From Salvelinus alpinus (lineage: Eukaryota > Chordata > Actinopteri > Salmoniformes > Salmonidae), in the NCBI RefSeq assembly GCF_045679555.1, contig NC_092090.1, positions 25,754,038 through 25,818,037 of the forward strand: a stretch of 64,000 nucleotides of DNA. Reading direction: 5' to 3'. Each line of letters begins with the position of its first letter. Positions within the stretch are counted from its first letter, which is position 1. Below are positions 1 to 16,948 of this stretch, in pieces. The notes below the pieces were generated by a model, which did no database searches, had not been told where the DNA came from, and saw only the letters and a list, made by a program, of their open reading frames with translations. The translations under genes and the position numbers were made by a program.

Positions 1-289
1 CAACAAGATAAGAAGACAATGGGTTGCTATCTTCCAACCTGTTCTGCTGTCAAGTAAAGATAAGTATCAACAGGAAATGTCTCCCAACGCTCGCTTGATT
101 TTCTCTTGATTTCTCATTGACATACACCAACTGTGATTATCAAAAAATAGAATCCTGAGTCAGGGTGAGTCAGGGTGGTTGTGTAAGTTTGTAGGCATAT
201 GTCTTTGCTGTTTAATTTCCATTGAAACATCTCTATATATCAAGTCAGAAAACAATGAAGTCTTACGTGACACGACGTCATAATGCACG
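1..289. other. Unannotated left flank of LTR element
   Basis: No coding signal or recognisable repeat is seen. The last five bases before the LTR, GCACG at 285-289, recur immediately after the element at 4292-4296 and are its target-site duplication. Confidence 0.6.
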
Positions 290-764
290 TGTCACGATTG
301 TCCAAGGGAGAGAGAGAGGACCAAGGCGCAGCGTGTAAAAAATACATCTTCTCTTTATTTAGGAGATGAACGAACGAAGCAAAACAACAAATAGACGACC
401 GTGAAGCTATAACCGAACAAAATGCAAACATGCAACCTAGACACAGACACAGACCTAGACAATGACCCAACAAAAACATGATGCCTATGGCTGCCTAAAA
501 TATGGCTCCCAATCAGAGACAAATGAACGACATCTGTCTCTGATTGAGAACCACTCAGGCAACCATAGACATACCTAGAAACATTCACTCAACCATAGAC
601 ATACCTAGAAACATTCACACAACACAAACCCATACACTAAACCCAACACCCCCTTTTCCATATAACCACCCGAAACGAGACAAAACACAAACATTCCCCA
701 TGTCACACCCTGACCTAACTAAAATAATAAAGAAAACAAAGATAACTAAGGCCAGGGTGTGACA
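290..764 (-). repeat. Left LTR (3' LTR of the minus-strand element)
   Basis: The repeat is 475 bp and ends GTGTGACA. It contains, in minus orientation, AATAAA-type poly(A) signals near its downstream part and an inverted-repeat core around an AATCAGAGACA motif. It is nearly identical to 3819-4291. Confidence 0.9.
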
Positions 765-778
765 TAACCCCCCCCTTA

Positions 779-4008
<3,230 letters not shown>

Positions 4009-4291
4009 GATGCCTATGGCTGCCTAAAATATGGCTCCCAATCAGAGACAAATGAACGACATCTGTCTCTGATTGAGAACCACTCAGGCAACCATAGACA
4101 TACCTAGAAACATTCACTCAACCATAGACATACCTAGAAACATTCACACAACACAAACCCATACACTAAACCCAACACCCCCTTTTCCATATAACCACCC
4201 GAAACGAGACAAAACACAAACATTCCCCATGTCACACCCTGACCTAACTAAAATAATAAAGAAAACAAAGATAACTAAGGCCAGGGTGACA

Positions 4292-5394
4292 GCACGTACT
4301 CCAATGCTTAGGTAAGAAAAGCAGGCTGTTCAGTCTAAAAAGCTACTGTATCCCAATTATTGTTGTTTATTATGATGAGTGAGTTACAGTGCATCACTGA
4401 AACTGAACCCACAATGAACTCTAGTTATCTGGCTATTTATCCCTCCTATGATAACAAACCCTAGCTTTTTTGTATTAGAAATGAAGATACAGTAGGCCCT
4501 CAGAGCCTCTTGTGTCCTACATTCACATGGTAGATTAATGTGTTGCAGCCTATTGTCGTCAAGAACCAATATACAAGACTATCTTTACTCAATCTTGACA
4601 TCATGCACATAATAACAATGAGAAGCTGTTTCCTAAACAGTTCTAGGAGTTTCTTTCATCAGCGTCTACAACAGTATATCATCTATGTCTGTAGGCTATT
4701 TGAGACGTCTGTGTAACATTTGAAGACCTCGGAACAAAGAATTTATGGACAACCTCCAAAACAATGACAAGTAAATCCATGACCAATGCCTGGTAAGTCA
4801 GTTCTAGGAATATGATAAGTACAGTATACCATTTTTGTAGGTGTCCCCCTTAAACCCTACTCTGCACATCTTGTAGTTATACAGTTACAGCATCATCTCC
4901 CCTATGGCCATGCATAATATCATTGCACTTGCACTATGAGGAAGCCCTTTGAAATCCAATGAACTCATGAGCAAGGAGAAGTGGCGCTTCAGCAATTTGC
5001 TAAAAATGTTGACCTCAGGGTACGGTATGACTAGAAAAGCTTCTGCCCAAGAAGACGCAATGTACATTCAGGAACCAGAAGAACACAGTATCACCACAGA
5101 AGGTTATAGTTACGTAACACATTGGTTGTGTCCCAAATTACAACCTATTCCATATATAGTGCACTACTTCTGACCAGTGCCATTTGGGACACTGACTATT
5201 TGAACACTTTGAACCCAGTCAGAGTGGTGGTGGTCACAACACCGGTGCTAGTTCCCACCATGTGCAACACTGCAACAACATCTGTGATATCGCTGCCAAC
5301 ACACAACACAAACAAGAGGAGGGAGGTGGAGAGAGACAGGGAAGGGGGGAAAGGCGGAGACATGGGTAGAGGGGATATGTGGCTACCGCACGCA
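4292..5394. other. Intergenic, no gene seen
   Basis: No conserved coding sequence is seen. The only structured piece is a short palindromic repeat at 5128-5192, beginning GTGTCCCAAAT and ending ATTTGGGACAC with a TATATAGTGCACTAC core. A related copy lies at about 11815-11935. Confidence 0.6.
5128..5192. repeat. Palindromic MITE fragment (GTCCCAAAT ends)
   Basis: The ends GTGTCCCAAAT and ATTTGGGACAC are inverted copies around the AGTGCACTAC core. A degenerate relative lies at 11815-11935. This class of short dispersed repeat is common in salmonid DNA; the family name is uncertain. Confidence 0.6.
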
Positions 5395-5610
<216 letters not shown>

Positions 5611-5854
5611 TCTGTAGTGTTTGTTTCCCTGACTCAGACTTATGGAGTATACTGTAGATCTTATCTCTCCCTCTTCCATAATCCTTTCTAGTTTTCGTCC
5701 TCTGCTCTATCTGGGATCTGTTACAGCTATACCACAGGCTTGGGGAAGTGGACTTGATGTTATCCTGTCCATCTGCAGCGGATTTCCTGGGAGGCCGAGG
5801 CGAGGACCGGCGATGTGTGTGTGTGTGAGGCCCCTGGAGCATCGTCAGACCAGG

Positions 5855-6047
<193 letters not shown>

Positions 6048-6735
6048 TTGACAGCCATCAGTCTGTCCATAACACTTACACCTGCAGGCAGACAATACAA
6101 TATTGCGAAATAAAAGTACATAGACAAAAATAGACAAAACATAGAGGAGTTCATATGCATGTTTTCATATCAAGTATTTGTGAAACACATGCAGTACTAT
6201 TATAGTACTACTACTTTATGAATCAAGGGAGAAACAATAAGAACACATAAAGTAGCTATTAGATACTGTAAAATATGTGTTTGTTCTCTGAAAGAGTTAC
6301 AAAAACCCTCTGCAGGGATGGGAGTACAGTAGGATGCTTCTGTCAAAGAAGGAAACAATCCATCTATAAGCACTGTTTTATCCTGTATTTTACAGAGAGG
6401 TCTCTTCATGTTACAATTAGTTACATACTCTGTAAAGTCCCTAAGTGTGTTATCCTTTGGCAGAGTGTTTTCGTGATCTGAGGAAAAAGTGCAATAGGTG
6501 TTTGAGCCAAGACTTGAGTAAGATATCCGTATTCCTTATCTGGTAGATTTCTATCCATGTCAGGGCATCTGGTTAGGGTAGCTCTGAGCTCTATTCTGCT
6601 GTTCTACAGTGGCCATACAGAAGATGGAGTGGCACAGAGAATACGATTTGAAAAACAGTAGACCCTTGGTCCTTACAGTACCTACTATATTCACTACATT
6701 CCAGCTGTCAGTCCCCCCACACACTTACAGTATTA
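6048..6735. other. Intergenic, nothing recognised
   Basis: AT-rich single-copy-looking sequence between the GT microsatellite and the large 22-bp minisatellite. No open frame of interest is seen on either strand. Confidence 0.5.
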
Positions 6736-9700
6736 TAGGCTTACACCCTGCACACCCTGCATAACTACCTGCATACCCTGCATAAACTATCTGCATACCT
6801 TGCATTAACTACCTGCATACCCTGCATAAACTACCTGCACACCCTGCATAAACCACCTGCATACCCTGCATAAACTATCTGCATACCCTGCATTAACTAC
6901 CTGCATACCCTGCATAAACTACCTACACATCCTGCAAAAACGACCTGCACACCCTGCATAAACTACCTGCACACCCTGCAAAAACTACCTGCATACCCTG
7001 CATAAACTACCTGCATACCCTGCATAATCTACCTGCACACCCTGCACAAACTACCTAAACACCCTGCATTAACTACCTGCACACCCTGTATAAACGACCT
7101 GCACACCCGGCATAAACTACCTGCACACCCTACATTAACTACCTGCACACCCTGCATAAACTACCTAAACAACCTGCATTAACTACCTGCACACCCTGTA
7201 TAAACTACCTGCACACCCTGCATAAACTACCTAAACACCATGCATTAACTACCTGCACACCCTGTATATACTACCTGCACACCCTGCATAAACTACCTGC
7301 ACACCCTGCATTAACTACCTGCACACCCTGTATAAACTACCTGCACACCCTGCATAAACTACCTGCAACCCCTGCATAAACTACCTAAACACCCTGCATT
7401 AACTACCTAAACACCCTGCATAAACTACCTAAACAACCTGCATTAACTACCTGCACACCCTGTATAAACTACCTGCACACCCTGCATAAACTACCTAAAC
7501 ACCCTGCATAAACTAACTAAACACCCTGCATTAACTACCTGCACACCCTGCATTAACTACCTGCACACCCTGCATAAACTACCTAAACACCCTGCATTAA
7601 CTACCTGCACACCCTGTATAAACTACCTGCACACCCTGCATAAACTACCTAAACACCCTGCATTAACTACCTGCACACCCTGTATAAACTACCTGCACAC
7701 CCTGCATAAACTACCTGCACACCCTGCATAAACTACCTAAACACCCTGCATAAACTACCTGCACAACCCTGCATTAACTACCTGCACACCCTGCATAAAC
7801 TACCTAAACACCCTGCATTAACTACCTGCACACCCTGTATAAACTACCTGCACACCCTGCATTAACTACCTAAACACCCTGCATTAACTACTATACACCC
7901 TGTATAAACTACCTGCACACCCTGCATAAACTACCTGCACACCCTGCATTAACAACCTGCACACCCTGTATAAACTACCTGCACCCCTGTATAAACTACC
8001 TGCACACCCTGCATAAACTACCTAAACACCCTGCATTAACTACTATACACCCTGTATAAACTACCTGCACACCCTGCATAAACTACCTGCACACCCTGCA
8101 TTAACTACCTGCACACCCTGTATAAACTATCTGCATACCCTGCATGAACTACCTGCATACCCTGCATAAACTACCTACACATCCTGCAAAAACGACCTGC
8201 ACACCCTGCATAAACTACCTGCACACCCTGCAAAAACTACCTGCATACCCTGCATAAACTACCTGCATACCCTGCATAATCTACCTGCACACCCTGCACA
8301 AACTACCTAAACACCCTGCATTAACTACCTGCACACCCTGTATAAACGACCTGCACACCCGGCATAAACTACCTGCACACCCTACATTAACTACCTGCAC
8401 ACCCTGCATAAACTACCTAAACAACCTGCATTAACTACCTGCACACCCTGTATAAACTACCTGCACACCCTGCATAAACTACCTAAACACCATGCATTAA
8501 CTACCTGCACACCCTGTATATACTACCTGCACACCCTGCATAAACTACCTGCACACCCTGCATTAACTACCTGCACACCCTGTATAAACTACCTGCACAC
8601 CCTGCATAAACTACCTGCAACCCCTGCATAAACTACCTAAACACCCTGCATTAACTACCTAAACACCCTGCATAAACTACCTAAACAACCTGCATGAACT
8701 ACCTGCACACCCTGTATAAACTACCTGCACACCCTGCATAAACTACCTAAACACCCTGCATAAACTAACTAAACACCCTGCATTAACTACCTGCACACCC
8801 TGCATTAACTACCTGCACACCCTGCATAAACTACCTAAACACCCTGCATTAACTACCTGCACACCCTGTATAAACTACCTGCACACCCTGCATAAACTAC
8901 CTAAACACCCTGCATTAACTACCTGCACACCCTGTATAAACTACCTGCACACCCTGCATAAACGACCTGCACACCCTGCATAAACTACCTAAACACCCTG
9001 CATAAACTACCTGCACAACCCTGCATTAACTACCTGCACACCCTGCATAAACTACCTAAACACCCTGCATTAACTACCTGCACACCCTGTATAAACTACC
9101 TGCACACCCTGCATTAACTACCTAAACACCCTGCATTAACTACTATACACCCTGTATAAACTACCTGCACACCCTGCATAAACTACCTGCACACCCTGCA
9201 TTAACAACCTGCACACCCTGTATAAACTACCTGCACCCCTGTATAAACTACCTGCACACCCTGCATAAACTACCTAAACACCCTGCATTAACTACTATAC
9301 ACCCTGTATAAACTACCTGCACACCCTGCATAAACTACCTGCACACCCTGCATTAACTACCTGCACACCCTGTATAAACTACCTGCACACCCTGCATAAA
9401 CTACCTGCACACCCTGCATTAACTACCTGCACACCCTGCATTAACTACCTAAACAACCTGCATAAACTACCTAAACACCCTGCATTAACTACCTGCACAC
9501 CCTGCATTAACTACCCGAACACCCTGCATTAACTACCTGCACACCCTGTATAAACTACCTGCACACCCTGCATAAACTACCTAAACACCCTGCATTAACT
9601 ACCTGCACACCCTGCATAAACTACCTAAACACCCTGCATTAACTACCTGCACACTCTGTATAAACTACCTAAACACCCTGCATTAACTACCTGCACACCC

Positions 9701-11095
9701 TGTATAAACTACCTAAACACCCTGCATTAACTACCTAAACACCCTGCATTAACTACCTAAACACCCTGCATTAACTACCTGCACACCCTGTATAAACTAC
9801 CTAAACACCCTGCATTAACTACCTGCACACCCTGTATAAACTACCTAAACACCCTGCATTAACTACCTAAACACCCTGCATTAACTACCTGCACACCCTG
9901 TATAAACTACCTGCACACCCTGCATAAACTACCTAAACACCCTGCATTAACTACCTGCACACCCTGCATTAACTACCTAAACACCCTGCATTAACTACCT
10001 GCACACCCTGTATAAACTACCTAAACACCCTGCATTAACTACCTAAACACCCTGTATAAACTACCTAAACACCCTGCATTAACTACCTAAACACCCTGTA
10101 TAAACTACCTAAACACCCTGCATAAACTACCTGCATACCCTGCGTAAACTACCTGCACACCCTGTATATAAACTACCTGCACACCCTGTATAAACTACCT
10201 AAACACCCTGCATTAACTACCTAAACACCCTGCATTAACTACCTGCACACCCTGTATAAACTACCTGCACACCCTGTATAAACTACCTGCACACCCTGTA
10301 TAAACTACCTGCACACCCTGCATTAACTACCTGCACACCCTGTATAAACTACCTGCACACCCTGCATTAACTACCTGCACACCCTGCATTAACTACCTGC
10401 ACACCCTGCATTAACTACCTGCACACCCTGCATTAACTACCTGCACACCCTGCATTAACTACCTGCACACCCTGCATTAACTACCTAAACACCCTGTATA
10501 AACTACCTGCACACCCTGCATTAACTACCTGCACACCCTGCATTAACTACCTGCACACCCTGCATTAACTACCTGCACACCCTGCATTAACTACCTGCAC
10601 ACCCTACATTAACTACCTAAACACCCTGTATAAACTACCTGCACACCCTGTATAAACTACCTGCACACCCTGTATAAACTACCTGCACACCCTGCATTAA
10701 CTACCTGCACACCCTGCATTAACTACCTGCACACCCTGCATTAACTACCTGCACACCCTGCATTAACTACCTGCACACCCTGTATAAACTACCTGCACAC
10801 CCTGTATAAACTACCTAAACACCCTGTATAAACTACCTAAACACCCTGTATAAACTACCTGCACACCCTGTATAAACTACCTAAACACCCTGTATAAACT
10901 ACCTAAACACCCTGTATAAACTACCTAAACACCCTGTATAAACTACCTAAACACCCTGTATAAACTACCTGCACACCCTGTATAAACTACCTAAACACCC
11001 TGTATAAATTACCTAAACACCCTGTATAAACTACATAAACACCCTGTATAAACTACCTAAACACCCTGTATAAACTACCTGCACACCCCTCATAC
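6736..11095. repeat. 4.35-kb minisatellite, 22-bp unit
   Basis: Roughly 195-200 head-to-tail copies of a 22-bp unit of the form ctacctgcacaccctgca + taaa/ttaa. Variant positions include TGCACACC vs TAAACACC, TGCATA vs TGTATA, and ATTAA vs ATAAA. Rare markers such as TGCAACCCCTG, ACACCATGCA and CTACACATCCTGC recur exactly 1,252 bp apart in the first half, showing a higher-order duplication. The right third is more homogeneous and dominated by TAAACACCCTGTATAAACTACC. There is no unrelated spacer between units and no flanking gene, so it is not a CRISPR array. Confidence 0.97.
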
Positions 11096-12017
11096 AATAT
11101 ATGATTCTAACCCTAAACACCTGTCAGCCAATTCAAGTAATTCTACCGAAATTCAAGCAATTTTGCATATTCACCTGTTCTGTCTTATTTAACCCTTATT
11201 TTAACTGGTCATTTGAGCTGAGAAGATTCTCTTATACAGCAACGACCTGGAGAATTGCAGGGAAGACAAGAGTCTTTGAATGGGTCAATAGGAAGCTTGG
11301 CCAGAGCCCAGTTGGAGTTTGCCCTGTCCATCCAACAGGTGCAGAGTCAGTCAGTTAGGGTATGTGTTGGTCCTTTGATGGATCGGGTATTAACCTGTCT
11401 GTCCCTGACCACCTTAGTTTACCGTACTCAAACTCTGGGATTTAGATGTGAAAAGGAGGCACCATGTTTTAATAGCCTAGAGAGACAAAAAGGCCAGCCT
11501 TGTGTGCCAGGCACACAGCTGCTGGAAGAGACTACATAAAAGCTATAACAGCAACAGGAGACTATACTGTAAAACTTAACTAGGATAAAGTGGATTTTTT
11601 TTGTCTCTGACTGTCGTCATTCCGGTTGGCAATAACTATTCCAGATAGAGACAAACTTTGAATGGAAGAAAACCTACTCTGTCTGTCTCTGGCTGGTCCA
11701 AATCCACAACCTATGGTCCAAACAGAGAATATACATGACACGTTTTACAGCAGCCTTTTCTAGGCTGGGAGCCTCCCTTGGCCTTCTCTGTACTGGCAGC
11801 AGAATGTGGCTGCCTGACACAAATGGTACCATATTCTATAAAGTGCACTAGCTTTGATCAGGGCCCATAGGGCTCTGGTCAAGAGTAGTGCACTACATAG
11901 GTATTAGGGTGTCATTTGGGACGCAGCCTGAAACTGAGACAGGCTGCAGATGGAGAAACACTCAGTTTGTTTAATTAAGAAGAAAATAAGAGACACTCAG
12001 TCACTCTCCACATACCC
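11096..12017. other. Intergenic; one MITE-like palindrome, no gene
   Basis: No supportable coding region is seen. The segment at about 11815-11935 (AAAGTGCACTAG... TCATTTGGGACGCAG) is a degenerate copy of the GTCCCAAAT-type palindromic repeat seen at 5128-5192. Confidence 0.5.
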
Positions 12018-12975
12018 CTCTCCTTCCAGACTCACATTAAGCATCTCCAATCCAAAATTAAATCTAGAATCGGCTTCCTATTTCGCAACAAAGCCTCCTT
12101 CACTCATGCTGCCAAACATATCCTCGTAAAACTGACTATCCTACCGATCCTTGACTTCGGCGATGCCATTTAGAAAATAGCCTCCAACACTCTACTCAGC
12201 AAACTGGATGTAGTCTATCACAGTGCCATCCGTTTTGCCACCAAAGCCCCATATACTACCCACCACTGCGACCTGTATGCTCTCGTTGGCTGGCCCTCGC
12301 TACATATTCGTCGCCAAACCCACTGGCTCCAGGTCATCTATAAATCTTTGCTAGGTAAAGCTCCGCCTTATCTCAGCTCACTGGTCACCATAGTAACACC
12401 CATCCATAGCACGCGCTCCAGCAGGTATATTTCACTGGTCATCCCCAAAGCCAACACTTCCTTTGGACGCCTTTCCTTCCAGTTCTCTGCTGCCAATGAC
12501 TGAACGAATTGCAAAAATCACTGAAGCTGGACACTTAAATCTCCCTCTCTAACTTTAAGCATCAGCTGTCAGAGCAGCTTACCGATCACTGTACCTGTAC
12601 ACAGCCAATCTGTAAATAGCACACCCAACTACCTCATCCCCATATTGTTATTTATCTTCTTGCTCTTTTGCACCCTGTATCTCTACTTGCACATCATCAT
12701 CTGCACATCTATCACTCCAGTGTTGATGCTAAATTGTAATTATTTCGCCTCCTTGGCCTATTTATTACCTTACCTCCCTACTCTTCTACATTTGCACACA
12801 CTGTACATAGATTTTTCTATTGTGTTATTGACTGTGCATTTGTTTACGTGTAACTCTGTGTTGTTGTTTTTGTCGCACTGTTTTGCTTTATCTTGGCCGG
12901 GTCGCAGTTGTAAATGAGAACTTCTTCTCAACTGGCATAACTGGTTAAATAAAGGTGAAATAAATAAATAAAATA
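12018..12975 (+). mobile_element. 5'-truncated LINE copy (3' end of RT ORF and 3'UTR)
   Basis: From CTCTCCTTCCAGACTCACAT onward it follows the LINE at 38237-39275 base for base with many substitutions. Conceptual translation gives the same C-terminal segment after the polymerase domain (CDLYALVGWPSLH, FGRLSFQFSAAND), but with in-frame stops (GDAI then stop, SAAND then stop), so it is dead. It ends in the GGTTAAATAAAGGTGAAATAAA tail followed by AATAAAAT repeats. It is 5'-truncated, as usual for target-primed reverse transcription. Confidence 0.85.
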
Positions 12976-13740
12976 AAATAAAAATTCCACAGCCCACAGA
13001 AGAGATTGGTAAAACAGCTTTATTTGAGAGGAGAGGTATTACCCTAGTAGAGGTTTTACATTGGAGGTATTACCATACCCAGCCAGCAGCCTCTAATTAG
13101 GACCGTCTCACTGCATGGCAGCCATTGTCCCTGTGTTTGGCATCTCAGTAAGACAGACAAAAGGGGCCGACTGGCTGGAGGGCCCGTCAAGCTAACGATG
13201 GTGGCAGCCAAAGGTAATTGGATAGACTTTAGCCTCCTTAGGCCAGATATTAGAGAATGGTAATCAATGCTATACTTTTCTTTCACAAACGATTAGATTT
13301 TCTTCTGCGGTTAGGTTTAAATCCCATTCATTTAAATCCCCTTCTTTTCTGAGGGACAATTCTTCAGAAAAGCATTTTTTGGTCCATAGTCAACTGAGAG
13401 ATTTACACAGAAAGAAGAGAGTAAAAAACAAACTACACAGAGCTAACTAATGCCCCTGACTGTGGGAAAGAAGAGCAATTCATAAGGTATCAACTGTATC
13501 AACAGCATAGCTTTCCAATAGGCCAAAACATTAATTTACAATTAAAAGAAAACTCTCTATTATGTATATATATATATATATATTGTGGTAATCTGGACAC
13601 TAGAATGCATGTTGGTAAATAGATGCCAGTGAAAAGATGTTGGGCCAGTTTGACTGCGTCTACACAGCCAGCCCAATTCAGATAACTTTTTCTACCAATT
13701 GATCTTTTGACCAATCACATCAGATCTTTTCACATCAGAT
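12976..13740. other. Intergenic, nothing recognised
   Basis: No coding or repeat signature is seen beyond a short (TA)n run at about 13564-13582. Confidence 0.5.
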
Positions 13741-13746
13741 CCCCTT

Positions 13747-13990
13747 TGGGCTCCTGAGTGGCGCAGCAGTCTAAGGCATTGCATCTCAGTGCTAGAGGCG
13801 TCACTACAGACTGGTTCTATCCTGGGCTGTATCACAACCGGCCGTTATCGGGAGTCCCATAGGCGGGCGCACAATTGGCCCAGCGTCGTCCGGATTAGGG
13901 GAGGGTTTGGCCAGGTTAGGCCGTCATTGTAAAATAATAATTTGTTCTTAACTGACTTGCCTAGTTAAATAAAGGTTAAATAAATACATG
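13747..13990 (+). mobile_element. HpaI-type salmonid SINE
   Basis: The tRNA-like 5' part (GGGCTCCTGAGTGGCGCAGC, B-box-like region around TGGTTCTATCC) is followed by a body with CAATTGGCCCAGCGTCGTCC and GGCCGTCATTGTAAA. The tail is TTGTTCTTAACTGACTTGCC then TAGTTAAATAAAGGTTAAATAAAT. These are the hallmarks of the salmonid HpaI SINE family. The tail resembles the LINE tails at 12905-12965 and 39187-39255. Confidence 0.85.
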
Positions 13991-14348
13991 TACAGAGCTG
14001 ATCTGATTGCTCAAAATACCAATTAGTGAAAAAATATTAGCTGGGCTGCCTGTGTAAAAGGTTGTATTTGTCTCCCAGTTTACAATGAATGTTGTAAGTA
14101 AGAATCAAGTAACAAAAGCTAAAAGCAAGCATTTTGTTGATGTGCACTGCACCACCTCTGCTGACATGAATCTAAATTATAGCCACAATCCTCCCGTGGC
14201 CATCATACAATAAGAAATGTAATCATCCCCAGCTTCCAATTGGCTTGTTCAACTCCTATCCTCTTCCCTTGGAGAGAGGGATGATGCTGGTCAAGCGGAT
14301 GACTGCTGTCACCTGGTGGTGGGTTACAGAACAGAACATGCAGATAAC

Positions 14349-15129
14349 CCACTGAACAAAAATATAAATGCATCATGTAAAGTGTTGGTCCCATGTTTAA
14401 TGAGTTGAAATAAAAAAATCCCAGGAATGTTCCATATGCACAAAAAGTGTATTTTTCTCAAATTTTGTGCACAAATTGTTTACATGCCTATTATTGAGCA
14501 TTTTTTCCTTTGCCAAGATAATCCATCCACCTGACAGATGTGGCATATCAATAAACTGATTAAAGAGCATGATGATTACACAGGTGCACCTTGTGCTGGG
14601 GACAATAAAAGGCCACTTTAAAATGTGTAGTTTTGTCACATAACACAATGCCACAGATGTCTCAAGTTTTGAGGGCGAGTTCAATTGGCATGCTGACTGC
14701 AGAAATGTCCATCAGAGCTGTTGTCAGAGAATTGAATGTTAATTTCTCTACCAAAGGCTGCCTCCAATGTCGTTTTAGATAATTTGGTAGTATGTCCAAC
14801 TGGCCTCACTGCAGACCACGTGTAACCACGCCAGCCCAGGACCTCTAATCCTGGCTTCTTCGTCTGTGGGATTGTCTGAGGGGGACAGGGGATGCTTTGG
14901 AGTATTTCTGTTTGTAATAGAGCCCTTTTGTGGGAAAAAACACTGGCTCCCCAGTGGGTGGGCCTAGCCCTCACAGGCCCACCCATGGCTGCACCCCTGC
15001 TCAGTCATGTGGAATCCACAGATTAGGGCCTAATGAATTTATTTCAATTGACTGATTTCCGTATATGAACTGTAACTCAGTAAAATCTTTAAAATGGTTG
15101 CATGTTGTGTTTATATTTTTGTTTAGTAT
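14349..15129 (+). mobile_element. Internally deleted Tc1-like transposon
   Basis: Inverted ends: CTGAACAAAAATATAAA at the left, TTTATATTTTTGTTTAG at the right (about 15112-15128). The left part carries the start of a Tc1-family transposase with its helix-turn-helix region (IGMLT..M..RAVVRELNVNFST), broken by stops and frameshifts. The catalytic DDE region is missing. This common salmonid Tc1 subfamily is non-autonomous here. Confidence 0.8.
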
Positions 15130-15292
15130 ATATGCCATCCAGCAGACACTTTTTATACAACGGGATTTACAGTAAAGTGAGTGCACACATGTATAGTATG
15201 TGTATGTGATCCCTACAGGAATTGAACACCCAACCTTGGAGTTTCTCATGCCAAGCTCTAATCAACTGAGTCAAACAACCATACATACACAC
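15130..15292 (-). mobile_element. tRNA-derived SINE copy
   Basis: On the minus strand a tRNA-like head (TGACTCAGTTGATTAGAGC... GGTGTTCAATTCC, matching A and B box spacing) precedes a body ending TGTCTGCTGGATGGCATA. It is degenerate and resembles the salmonid tRNA-Lys-like SINEs. The exact family is not certain. Confidence 0.55.
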
Positions 15293-16364
15293 AAGTCAGT
15301 ACACTAACAGGGAGAATACACATAATTAGAACAAGAAAGTTGAAAGCAAAAATACTAATTACAGAAGTTTAAAAGCTATAAAATACAAGTCATCGAAGAG
15401 TTAAAATTGTACTGGATTTTATTGCAAAAAAAGAAAGTTTGCTGTGTTCACAAACATTAACATAATTGCAACAACGCGCTCTGCTAAATAAATAACAATG
15501 CACGCTAGTTAACTTGAAACCATACAACAGTGTATTCCAGGGGGTATGTATTACTAGGCACACTTGCCTTTTTGCTCACAAATTGCCTTATTTTCCAGTA
15601 GATGCTCGGGCTTTAGTTTGGCTAAAGCCATAAGGTTCCACTGCTGCCTCAGCAACATCACTCTTCAATGGAAATGCAAATAGAAACAGATGCAAAGCAA
15701 AAGCCTTAGCTAATTATACAGCAGCACTACTTACAGTGTGTCCCTGAGCAGTGGAAAAACTGTCAAGCACAGCATGTATCCTTATAGCTTGTATTATTGC
15801 TCCTTTGCTGGGTTGCCAGATTGGGTTGATATCATTAGAAAAATGTATTAATGACATTTTCTGCAATCCAGTCATACATTAAAGACTTTCAACTCATACA
15901 AAAGCAACGTTTGGCAGCCTTTCCAGTTATCTTCAAGGAAACTCTGTAGAAAACAGAGGTGAACAGGTAGACACATTAAAGAGTACAGGATACAGTCATC
16001 TCAGAAGGGTATCCAGGTCATTTACATACATTATGGGCTGGCACAAGGTAGTTTTCATCTGAAGAGGCAAAACTATGACGAAACAATGGGATGCCTTAAA
16101 TCAGAATCAGCAGGGGAATCTACAAAAAACATTGGTAAAAAGTTTAACATTGCTATGAGCAACTTCCTAAAATCATTAGGATTAAGTGGATATGCGTATA
16201 TTGTTCATCCTTCCTATGACCACATTACTGCCATCAACAAGGATCTGAAAAAATATACTTGGAGGTCTATGATTCCACCCCATCTGTACAGAAACACAAC
16301 CAATAGCTCTTACAAACCTTGCTTACAAATCTTTTTAAGGCACTAAAAAATCATAGAAAGAATT
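15293..16364. other. Intergenic 3' of lpcat2, no gene seen
   Basis: AT-rich sequence downstream of lpcat2. An 86-codon open frame at 16086-16346 has no recognisable domain and is probably chance. Confidence 0.5.
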
Positions 16365-16772
16365 TAAGCAAAAAATATATTATTTATTATCGCAGAAAAG
16401 CAACATTAATTTAAACATACATCATCCTATTTCCTATGTGGTCAACACAATACTTTGCTATGCTGTCAAAACGAGGTTCCAGTTCTCTAAAATCAGTGCA
16501 ATAGAAAAGACCCTGTTGTGGTTCATCAGTGGTTTGTCTGTCTGTGTATTCAACTGAGAGCTCAAAAAGAGTTCCGTCTCTGTACATGATCTAGATCGAC
16601 AACATTGCAGTCAGCAACTGCAGACTTACTGATCAACAAATCACCTTGGATCTTAAATAACTGTATTATTAACAGTAGATCAGTCAGTTTGCAGCTAGAT
16701 CAGCCAGTGATCAGCTACTGAGCAAAATGTATGGTAATGCTCTCGAACACAACGACAGTCTCTGCCTCAGAC
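16365..16772 (-). other. lpcat2: lpcat2 3'UTR with AATAAA poly(A) signal
   Basis: Downstream of the stop codon at 16773-16775 the minus strand reaches an AATAAA signal (TTTATT on the plus strand at 16383-16388). Cleavage about 15-20 nt beyond would end the transcript near 16365. The exact end is inferred. Confidence 0.5.
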
Positions 16773-16948
16773 TTAGTCGTCCTTCTTGTCAGAGATGCTC
16801 TCTTCCTGGTTGTCCTCAGAGGAGACGTGATTGGTGGAGGAGAGTTCTGACTCCACCCCCTGGAGGGCCTGGTACCGCTGGAGCTCCAGGTAGGTGGTGA
16901 ACAGCTTGGCATACTCTGGGTGGTTCAGGGCAAACGCCTGGAACTCGG
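16773..16948 (-). CDS. lpcat2: lpcat2 coding exon 13 (C terminus)
   Basis: Encodes [20 protein letters not shown] through an acidic Ser-rich tail to KKDD-stop, a dilysine KKXX-type ER retrieval signal also present in the human enzyme. Confidence 0.95.

Noticed and set aside
6736..11095. CRISPR-like regularly spaced repeats
   Set aside because: The units are contiguous 22-bp repeats with no unique spacers, in a vertebrate genome with no cas genes. This is a minisatellite.
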